DNA from: Paenibacillus wynnii
Lineage (GTDB): Bacteria > Bacillota > Bacilli > Paenibacillales > Paenibacillaceae
Reading direction: 5' to 3'
DNA length: 64,000 nt
NCBI RefSeq assembly: GCF_000757885.1
Contig: NZ_JQCR01000003.1
Span: forward strand, 1,550,001 to 1,614,000
Under the pieces are notes generated by a model. That model worked only from the letters and a program-made list of their open reading frames with translations. It was not told the DNA's origin and searched no databases. The position numbers and the translations under genes were made by a program. This document shows, piece after piece, positions 58,121-64,000 of this stretch (position 1 is the first letter of the stretch; each line of letters opens with the position of its first letter).

Positions 58121-58982
58121 GTCGTCTCTCCTCCTCAATCATCATGTCTAATTCTTCAAGATCTCGTTGATGCTTCGTTTTGCGCTGCGGCTGCGGACTC
58201 CCAATGGCGACAGGTACGTGCGGCACCGCACCTGTTATGGGCTCTTCCTGCTGCAACTTCGTCCACTCGTCATAGCAGCGAGGGACGCAGTAGGTAATGC
58301 TTCGGATTTCATCGCGCTTATGCTTCGGCTTGTAGTTGTCAAAGGAATCATCGACAACCCTGTTTATCAAGTCGACTGGTAGTCCATCAATAATCATCTG
58401 CTTGATTTCGGCAAAATCTGTAGGGGATACATTCAGCCCTCTACCGCGTCTCTGACAAAAGTGCTTTTCAATTTGAGAGACTGCTTTCAGAATCTGACTT
58501 TCGTCAGAAGCAGAAGCAGCATCTTTTAATATCTCTGTAATATCTTTATTAGATCGGCAGTTTTCTGCCGCGAGATCGGCAACATTCTGCCTATCACTAC
58601 CCTCCAGAGTGGCAACATTCTGCCGATCTCTATCAGGAGAGTGGAAGTTTTCTGCCACTCTGTTTTGATACTTTTTAGAATTTCTAACACTAAAAATGAG
58701 TCCGTAAGGTGCTCTTGTCACCCGGATGTAACCATGATCTTCGAGTGTTTTTATCCAAGAACGGATGGTGCGGTTGCTGACTTCAAATATCTCTTCAAGC
58801 TCATTAATTCGAATAGGCTTATTCCCGAGGACGACGCCCCAGACAGTTCCCTCTTTCTCCTTCTCCGCAGTCGTGGAGCTGATACACCACAGGAAAAGCC
58901 ATATCGCTGTGCCAATTTGTTTATAATGTCGCGGCTCCAAAAGCCCTGAGTATGTCGGAAACGGGTAACTGCCTTCGGGCAT
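58080..58982 (-). CDS. Replication initiator / DnaD-like winged-helix protein
   Basis: 300 residues. A winged helix is at about 45-105 (LGNKPIRINELEEIFEVSNR, TIRSWIKTLEDHGYIRVTRA). A repeat-rich linker holds DRQNVATLEG, DRQNVADLAAEN and RVAENFHS. C-terminal helices with HKRDEIRSITYCVPRCYDEW. Phage initiators of this kind bind iterons in their own gene; here four 18-bp repeats code for the linker. ATG at 58982 follows AAGGGGATGATTGA. Confidence 0.82.
   Translation of the reverse strand: MPEGSYPFPTYSGLLEPRHYKQIGTAIWLFLWCISSTTAEKEKEGTVWGVVLGNKPIRINELEEIFEVSNRTIRSWIKTLEDHGYIRVTRAPYGLIFSVRNSKKYQNRVAENFHSPDRDRQNVATLEGSDRQNVADLAAENCRSNKDITEILKDAASASDESQILKAVSQIEKHFCQRRGRGLNVSPTDFAEIKQMIIDGLPVDLINRVVDDSFDNYKPKHKRDEIRSITYCVPRCYDEWTKLQQEEPITGAVPHVPVAIGSPQPQRKTKHQRDLEELDMMIEEERRRGETGGYSSGPHH
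58552..58656. repeat. Four 18-bp iterons: putative phage replication origin
   Basis: Related 18-mers start at 58552, 58574, 58607 and 58639: GATCGGCAGTTTTCTGCC, GATCGGCAACATTCTGCC, GAGTGGCAACATTCTGCC, GAGTGGAAGTTTTCTGCC. Most hold an inner GGCA/TGCC inverted repeat. Spacings of 22, 33 and 32 bp are near two or three helix turns. AT-rich DNA flanks both sides (58520-58550, 58660-58700), fitting an unwinding element. Confidence 0.7.
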
Positions 58983-58986
58983 TCAA

Positions 58987-59265
58987 TCATCCCCTTGTAA
59001 CACTGCGTATCTGAACTGTAAAATTGCCCGTAAGCCCATGGGTCGTAAGCATTCCAGATTGTACTCCACGGCCAAATTGCGTCATGACCTCATTGATTTT
59101 GTCCGGTACTTCTTCTGGGCTACTCATTACAGCCACTTGAGCTCCAAGGGAGTAGGCCAAGGCTTTCAAATGTGCCAAAACAGCATCATGCCCACCTTGA
59201 CAAGCTTCATCTAGCAAGGATTCCATTTGCTTAAAAATCTTCTCATGAAGCAACACATTACTCAT
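58987..59265 (-). CDS. Small early phage protein
   Basis: 92 residues from ATG at 59265, overlapping the upstream stop by ATGA. NVLLHEKIFKQMESLLDEAC, HDAVLAHLKALAYSLGAQVA and PDKINEVMTQFGRGVQSGML are helical. Not recognised. It directly precedes the initiator in the early operon. Confidence 0.65.
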   Translation of the reverse strand: MSNVLLHEKIFKQMESLLDEACQGGHDAVLAHLKALAYSLGAQVAVMSSPEEVPDKINEVMTQFGRGVQSGMLTTHGLTGNFTVQIRSVTRG

Positions 59266-59462
59266 ATCGCACGCTCCCGCTTGGTCTTTTCCTTCCATTC
59301 CTTATCCCCCAGGCATCTGCTTGGCGTTACCTCAAAATAGCGGCGGCCCAGAACATAAGAGACAAATAAACCTGTGGATTTCTCGTAATACATCCCGTTT
59401 AACAGAGTTGCTAACTCCGGAACAGTTCCAGCAAACAAATCCAACTGCTCAACACTACTCAC
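59262..59462 (-). CDS. Small early phage protein
   Basis: 66 residues. GTG at 59462 follows GAGGGGG at 7 bp and overlaps the upstream stop. EQLDLFAGTVPELATLLNGM then STGLFVSYVLGRRYFEVTPS. Not recognised. Confidence 0.6.
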   Translation of the reverse strand: MSSVEQLDLFAGTVPELATLLNGMYYEKSTGLFVSYVLGRRYFEVTPSRCLGDKEWKEKTKRERAI

Positions 59463-59646
59463 TGACTTGCCCCCTCTCATCCAGCAGATATACAATGGGG
59501 TACTTAACTCGCTTTATGGTCCATCCAGGATAACCACGGGCAAAATACTCCCGAGCCTCCCTCTTGAATGCTTCCTGGTCCACTTGCATCAGCTGCCAGA
59601 TCCGCTCGCCCATCATGCTCTGCATCAGAGGTTTGTCCTCGATCAT
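59455..59646 (-). CDS. Small early phage protein
   Basis: 63 residues. Helical: MIEDKPLMQSMMGERIWQLM, QEAFKREAREYFARGYPGWT, then the strands VKYPIVYLLD. Start overlaps the MBL gene stop (ATGA). Not recognised. Confidence 0.65.
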   Translation of the reverse strand: MIEDKPLMQSMMGERIWQLMQVDQEAFKREAREYFARGYPGWTIKRVKYPIVYLLDERGQVSE

Positions 59647-60350
59647 CGGTCTGCTACCCTGACCAGTGCGCCTGTAGTCTCCTGAATTTCTCTCTTAAAA
59701 AGTTCTGCGTTTGAATTACCATCCGATAAGTGCAAGAGCCAAATCTCCTCAACATTCCGGGTATCATTGGCTTTCAAGAAGTCTTTCACGTGCTCAAGTC
59801 CAAAGTGCGAACGAAGCAGCCGCTTCTTCTGGGCGGGATGCAGATGGCCTGCAGCCACCCGTTTATTGACGATATCCCTGGAGTAATTACACTCCACCAT
59901 AATGTGCGTTAGGTCTCTGAAGCGATGCCGGCAGTAATAGGTATCTGTTAGGAAGACCAGCTTATCGCCTGCTGTATTGGCAAGCAGGAAGCCTAGAGGC
60001 TCCTCGACATCATGCTGAATATCAAAAGGTAGGATTGTCCAGGTGCCAATCGTGAACTGCTCCAACGCCTTGATAACCTTTAGACGGTGACCTAACAGCC
60101 CTCTGGCACTCGCCGTTCCTGCGCTGGTGTAAATGTTAATGCCTGCTCTCATGATTTCAGGAGCAGCCTTGCTATGATCTATATGTTCATGTGTGATCAA
60201 GCAACCGGCAATGTCCGACATACGGAAGTTAAGCGCCCGCTGAATCGACTTAAATGGAAAGCCGGCTTCCAGCAGAAGCGTGGTATGGCCATCAGATATG
60301 CGATAGGCATTACCTGCACTGCTGGAGCCGAGGCATTGAATGTCAATCAT
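59643..60350 (-). CDS. MBL-fold metallo-hydrolase
   Basis: 235 residues. CLGSSSAGNAYRISDGHTTL and the metal motif LITHEHIDHSKAA (HxHxDH) are clear; later ligands are likely His in the FDIQHDVEEP stretch and Asp in LVFLTDTYYC. It resembles the YycJ/WalJ exonuclease-like subgroup. It sits between RecT and small early genes, so it may be the exonuclease partner in recombination. Confidence 0.82.
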   Translation of the reverse strand: MIDIQCLGSSSAGNAYRISDGHTTLLLEAGFPFKSIQRALNFRMSDIAGCLITHEHIDHSKAAPEIMRAGINIYTSAGTASARGLLGHRLKVIKALEQFTIGTWTILPFDIQHDVEEPLGFLLANTAGDKLVFLTDTYYCRHRFRDLTHIMVECNYSRDIVNKRVAAGHLHPAQKKRLLRSHFGLEHVKDFLKANDTRNVEEIWLLHLSDGNSNAELFKREIQETTGALVRVADR

Positions 60351-61393
60351 TAGAAATCCATCTCTTGTTCCATGGGCGGAACATCACCTGAGAAATTATC
60401 AGGACCCGGACTCCCTTTAGAGTCTGCCGGCTCACTATCAGGTGTACTGTCTGGTGGATTAGTAGGAGTAATATCGATAATCGGTCCGTTAGCATTCGCC
60501 CGGATTTCCTCATCAACCTCCGCCTCAGCAAAATCACTTTCCATTTGCTTCAGGCGCAAGTAATCGTCATCTATCTTCTGAGAGTCGATGGTGATGTCAC
60601 CATAGGCCGCACGGTAAATGGTCTTCCATGCCATCTTGTCATACCAGCCCTCAACTGTTTCTGTACCAACTTTTTTGTTATTTTCCCATTTGTCCTTTTC
60701 TCCTCCCCAGAATTCCGGAGAAGCATGATCTGGCTTTCTCTTTTCGATATCCTTTTTTGTCATGACGACAAGCTTGTTCTTTTCTGGGGCCTTGGAAAAA
60801 CTGTGATAGTAAAAGCCGCCGATAATATTCCCGCGATCAAAGGCATTGACGATCTCGAACTCGTAGCCTTCATACGTGTTCTTCGAATCCTTCTTGACTG
60901 GTCTGAATTTGTCAGTGGAGTAAACCAGCTCAACGGTCACGTGATCTGGAACATCCAGACCGTATTTCGTAGCCTTGAGCTCAATACCACGGTACCCTTC
61001 GATGAAGGTGATGTCGTATTTGCCGCTATTCTTATTTTTATAAGGGATGGGATTAATGTGATTCGGTTGAGAAGGGTCAAAACCAACCCTTGCCATAGCC
61101 ACCACATCACGTGCAAGTTTTTCCATGTTCACATGCTGCCAGGTAACTGGAACGGCATCCCGAAATTTCTCCGACTTCTTCAGCCGCTTTTCCTCAGTGG
61201 TTTTAAGAATGGCATCCAGAGCGATGAAGTAATTCTGCGCTAAGCGTTTTTGAAAATTAGTAAGGGCAACCTCCCCCACGCCGGAACCAAATTCAGAAAC
61301 AACCTTGTTCATAAAGCGTTCTGAGGCAGTCGGTTCTTTCTTTGTGATCTCTGCTGGTGCCGATTGTTGCTTTGTTTGATCTGTAGTACTCAA
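60350..61393 (-). CDS. recT: RecT-family single-strand annealing protein
   Basis: 347 residues. FQKRLAQNYFIALDAILKTT, VVAMARVGFDPSQPNHINPI, DITFIEGYRGIELKATKYGL, ARDVVA-type and WGGEKDKWENNKKVGTETVE form the RecT core. The C-terminal ~60 residues are Pro/Ser/Asp-rich (DITPTNPPDSTPDSEPADSK). Anneals single strands for phage recombination. Its start lies 1 bp from the ATPase stop. Confidence 0.9.
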   Translation of the reverse strand: MSTTDQTKQQSAPAEITKKEPTASERFMNKVVSEFGSGVGEVALTNFQKRLAQNYFIALDAILKTTEEKRLKKSEKFRDAVPVTWQHVNMEKLARDVVAMARVGFDPSQPNHINPIPYKNKNSGKYDITFIEGYRGIELKATKYGLDVPDHVTVELVYSTDKFRPVKKDSKNTYEGYEFEIVNAFDRGNIIGGFYYHSFSKAPEKNKLVVMTKKDIEKRKPDHASPEFWGGEKDKWENNKKVGTETVEGWYDKMAWKTIYRAAYGDITIDSQKIDDDYLRLKQMESDFAEAEVDEEIRANANGPIIDITPTNPPDSTPDSEPADSKGSPGPDNFSGDVPPMEQEMDF

Positions 61394-63382
61394 TTAAATC
61401 GCCTCCTGTATGGCTGCCGTCTCAATGCGCAGTCGCTTATCTGCTTCACTCACTACTAGCCGGATCACCTGAGCATCCGTATCGATCAGTTTGGTTACCG
61501 CTTCCGCATTGTCTACGAAGATCGGAGCCGAGAAACCGTAATGCTCACCCAACGTGTTGATGATATCCAGACCGACATTGATTTGGGCCGCATTATTAAG
61601 ACCAGCGTCATAAGGAACTCCCTTGTACAACGTGTCACATACTTCTTTCATGCCACCGTTAATTTGTTCTTCGAAAAGTCGGAAGCGTGCAAGACGGAAT
61701 TTACTGTTGATCTTGGAGTCCAGCATGGAGACCTTGCGTTTAGTGAACTCATCCATAAGATAGAGCTCATGTTGTAGGCGCTCATACTCAGTGGCCAGCG
61801 TTCGTTCCTCCCCTTCCAGTTGAGTTATACGCAACTGAGCTTTACGGAAGCCATCAAACTTGACGCGGTCCTGCTCCATTCCAACCACTTCATCGCGAAG
61901 CCCTCGGATCTCTTCCCGAACCGTTCCGGCTGCCTCCTGCGTGGAAGAACTTAGCTGTTCAATTGCTTGTTGGACAATTACAGCCTCGGCTTGCTTACCG
62001 GCATATTCCGGATCAGCTGCAGGATCTTTCACGCCAGAACGTAAGTTTTCCAGCTCTGCTTCAGCAGCAGTCAGTTCAGTCTGCAATTTAGCCGATGTAT
62101 CGTTTAAGATCTCAATCTCACCCTGAAGGCGTTCAATTTCCTGCTCAAACTTCGTTGCTTCAGCCACAGCCGCTTTTCCAGAAGCGTTAATCCGTTCCTT
62201 ACGCTCTGCTAGCTGGCGGTTAAAGTCGGCTTCCGCTTTATCGTGAGCAATTTTGACTTGATCATCCGGGATTGCCTGTCCACAAGTCGGACAATTAGGG
62301 TCATGATCCTGAGGATGTTCAAAAGCGAGTCCCTTCAGGTCGGCAAATTCTTGCCGTAGCCGTGCCGCTTCCTGGCGCCGTGAATCCGCAAGGCGCTCAT
62401 TTTGCTTGATTCGCTGCTTCTTGTCCTCAAGTGTGCGGCAAAATCTATCAAGCTCCAGATGCAATTGATTTACGGCGTCTCGCTTAATAGCCACCTTGTC
62501 CAGTACATCCGACTGTAGCCGGCTCTTAATGTCCAACAGCTCGCTTTGAATTTCTCTGAGTCGCTTTTCCTTAACTGCCACCTCTCCACCAGAAAGGATG
62601 CGGGACAACTCAGCCTCCCGCGCCTCGATTCGGCTACGCAATGTACCGATGTCCTCCTTCAAGGACTCCTCATCTAGCTCGGTTACATCTGGCATCTGCC
62701 GCTGGACCTCACTGATCCGGACCGGCAACTCCTTGATTTCGCTATTTATCACCGCACACCGTGCTACGACCACTTTTTTATGAGAGTCAATATTTCGGTC
62801 ACCCAGGATGGCTGGCAAAAGCTCCAGATCTTTATGACCGTGGATTACTTCACCATCCGTTAGATCGCCACATACCTCCAGCAATGTCTTTCGCCGCTCC
62901 TCTTTCTTGAGTTGCTCGTTGAAATAGGAAGGGCTGGTCAGAAGCTTGAACAGGTCCTCTTTGATGACCTTGTCCACCTCTGCTTGATACTCCCGCATGC
63001 CCATCGGAACCCCGTCTACATAATAGGTTGTGGAATGACCCTCGAAGCTTTCCACTGGTGCACCGCGCTTTTTGGTCCACTTTTCGGCGTACACCCTGCG
63101 AAATGTGCGAGGGCGACCATTAACCAGAAAGGCCCCCTCAACTTCATGCTCCAGCTTGTGTTGAAGAATCTTTCCTGCAATGTCCAAACCTTTGATCTCA
63201 AAATCCGCTTTGTTCTGGCTGTCCTTACCGAACAGCAGCCAAACAAATCCATCAAAAACAGTGGTCTTGCCGGTGGCATTGTCACCATAAACATCCGTGT
63301 CCCCACCGTTAGTGGCGAGAACAAGTTCCTTGATTCCTTTAAAATTGCGAAGCGACAACCGTTCCATAACGATTCTCTTCAA
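61394..63382 (-). CDS. SbcC/RecF-like coiled-coil ATPase
   Basis: 662 residues. LSLRNFKGIKELVLATNGG and Walker A VYGDNATGKTTVFDGFVWLL (GKT at 38-40). A long coiled coil holds a zinc-hook-like CPTCGQ (DHDPNCPTCGQAIPDDQVK). The end holds SAPIFVDNAEAVTKLIDTDA. Similar proteins accompany RecT in Firmicute phages and probably drive or regulate end processing. An SbcD-like nuclease is not adjacent. Confidence 0.85.
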   Translation of the reverse strand: MKRIVMERLSLRNFKGIKELVLATNGGDTDVYGDNATGKTTVFDGFVWLLFGKDSQNKADFEIKGLDIAGKILQHKLEHEVEGAFLVNGRPRTFRRVYAEKWTKKRGAPVESFEGHSTTYYVDGVPMGMREYQAEVDKVIKEDLFKLLTSPSYFNEQLKKEERRKTLLEVCGDLTDGEVIHGHKDLELLPAILGDRNIDSHKKVVVARCAVINSEIKELPVRISEVQRQMPDVTELDEESLKEDIGTLRSRIEAREAELSRILSGGEVAVKEKRLREIQSELLDIKSRLQSDVLDKVAIKRDAVNQLHLELDRFCRTLEDKKQRIKQNERLADSRRQEAARLRQEFADLKGLAFEHPQDHDPNCPTCGQAIPDDQVKIAHDKAEADFNRQLAERKERINASGKAAVAEATKFEQEIERLQGEIEILNDTSAKLQTELTAAEAELENLRSGVKDPAADPEYAGKQAEAVIVQQAIEQLSSSTQEAAGTVREEIRGLRDEVVGMEQDRVKFDGFRKAQLRITQLEGEERTLATEYERLQHELYLMDEFTKRKVSMLDSKINSKFRLARFRLFEEQINGGMKEVCDTLYKGVPYDAGLNNAAQINVGLDIINTLGEHYGFSAPIFVDNAEAVTKLIDTDAQVIRLVVSEADKRLRIETAAIQEAI

Positions 63383-63639
63383 GCGATTACCTCCTCGATT
63401 GCTGCACTACATTCTGCAACAAAAATCATCTGTTGATCGGGTGTCTCAGGATAACGAATACCATCCAGATATGTTTTAAGTGCATATTCTAATTCAGCAA
63501 GTTGTTCGTTGTCGGCATGGAGTTGAATGGATCCAGATCCCAGTTGAATGTTCAAAACTGGAGGGTTGAAGTGCGTTTCCGAATCGATTGAAAACTCAGC
63601 CGTCTCTTCATTAACTAAAAATGAATGTGTTCCACGCAT
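63379..63639 (-). CDS. Small early phage protein
   Basis: 86 residues from ATG at 63639 (MRGTHSFLVNEETAEFSIDS) with GAGGGGG upstream. NIQLGSGSIQLHADNEQLAE, YALKTYLDGIRYPETPDQQM. The start of the ATPase overlaps its stop by 4 bp. Not recognised. Confidence 0.65.
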   Translation of the reverse strand: MRGTHSFLVNEETAEFSIDSETHFNPPVLNIQLGSGSIQLHADNEQLAELEYALKTYLDGIRYPETPDQQMIFVAECSAAIEEVIA

Positions 63640-63746
63640 GGCTAATTCCCCCTCTTGTGAAATGCGCCCCCAGCATGCTATAGTGGGGGCAAGTAAATAT
63701 TTGAATGTCAATGATCAGTGATAGCCCATGCCAGTGGGCTATTTTT
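63640..63746. other. Intergenic hairpins in the early region
   Basis: GCCCCCA / TGGGGGC (63666-63690) and ATAGCCCA / TGGGCTAT (63721-63742). The second has five T after it on the plus strand only, so it is terminator-like in the direction opposite to the early genes. Confidence 0.45.
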
Positions 63747-63978
63747 CGTTGTCATGATCTACGATCTGCCGATAATCAACGATCACCGGTGCGTTCTCAA
63801 CACTTGCGATCAGGTTGTCATTCTCGTCATAAACTGAGAATTCTGAATGAACGTGATCTTCGTATTCGGCACCTACTTGCTTAATCTCGATAACTTCCCG
63901 ACCTTCATGCTCTGTTCCGACCTCAAATACTCGTGTTGGATTACTAACCACTGTTAACTTTTGAATGACTTGGAGCAT
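63739..63978 (-). CDS. Small early phage protein
   Basis: 79 residues, beta-rich: NPTRVFEVGTEHEGREVIEI, HVHSEFSVYDENDNLIASVE. ATG at 63978 with AAAGGAGG upstream. Not recognised. It is the last gene before the window edge. Confidence 0.65.
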   Translation of the reverse strand: MLQVIQKLTVVSNPTRVFEVGTEHEGREVIEIKQVGAEYEDHVHSEFSVYDENDNLIASVENAPVIVDYRQIVDHDNEK

Positions 63979-64000
63979 ACAATGCCTCCTTTCTCTATGT

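Larger units (their letters stand above)
8035..64000. mobile_element. PBSX/Xkd-type myovirus-like prophage (left end and at least 56 kb)
   Basis: From the comM breakpoint to the window edge the genes form a full phage set: lysis, contractile tail (sheath, tube, tape measure, baseplate J), head (portal, XkdF protease, capsid), terminase, late regulator, replication and recombination. Most lie on the minus strand in standard late-to-early order. Cargo genes are concentrated at 8-18 kb and 45-53 kb. The structural genes seem intact. Integrase, repressor and the right attachment site are expected to the right of the window. Confidence 0.95.

Noticed and set aside
60545..61243. 232-residue plus-strand frame
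   Set aside because: Shadow of recT; no ribosome site, and the opposite frame has clear RecT motifs.

Overview
The window comes from a Paenibacillus-like Firmicute. The chromosomal part (about 1-8034) carries the syntenic order topA, dprA, sucD, sucC, ohrR, ohr, agrD, agrB, comM. Strong AGGAGG-type ribosome sites, frequent TTG/GTG starts, an AgrBD peptide pair, a Spo0E-like protein and an OhrR/Ohr pair fit that group. comM (a competence helicase of the YifB family) is cut after codon 416, inside the conserved sequence that encodes CSMNPCP. Everything from about 8035 to the right edge is one large prophage (at least 56 kb). Its other end, the integrase and the rest of comM lie outside the window.

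The prophage is a PBSX/XkdE-type contractile-tail (myovirus-like) phage with nearly all core genes on the minus strand. Left to right it reads: a cargo arm next to the attachment site (8.0-18.1 kb); lysis genes (holin, amidase, XhlA; 18.2-19.7 kb); tail fibre and baseplate (19.8-28.7 kb); tape measure, a tail assembly chaperone with a -1 frameshift, tail tube and sheath (28.7-35.7 kb); connector proteins, capsid, XkdF protease-scaffold, head morphogenesis protein, portal and terminase (35.7-45.0 kb); an accessory arm with a ParB-methyltransferase and restriction-like genes (45.0-53.1 kb); an ArpU-type late regulator (53.1-53.6 kb); and the replication and recombination genes (54.0-64.0 kb: RuvC-like resolvase, DnaB helicase, G39P-like loader, a DnaD-like initiator with a putative iteron origin inside it, an MBL-fold protein, RecT and an SbcC-like ATPase).

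Two regions hold non-structural cargo. The left arm carries a two-helix-turn-helix regulator placed directly behind the broken comM, a YolD pair under a LexA-like box, a secreted protein, a Spo0E-like phosphatase, a toxSAS (RelA/SpoT-domain) toxin with a Panacea-domain antitoxin, two membrane proteins of unknown role, an ATP-dependent DNA ligase, and a T4-beta-protein/sce7726-nuclease pair bracketed by a perfect 19-bp direct repeat. The right accessory arm carries a MrcB_N-HNH nuclease with MazG and an AlbA_2 protein, a membrane-anchored Mrr nuclease with a topoisomerase-type zinc finger, and several small unknown genes. Both look like phage-defence or superinfection-exclusion cargo. A lone plus-strand gene inside the head operon (40161-40448) has the form of a moron.

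All functions are inferred by reading protein motifs and gene context; no database search was run.
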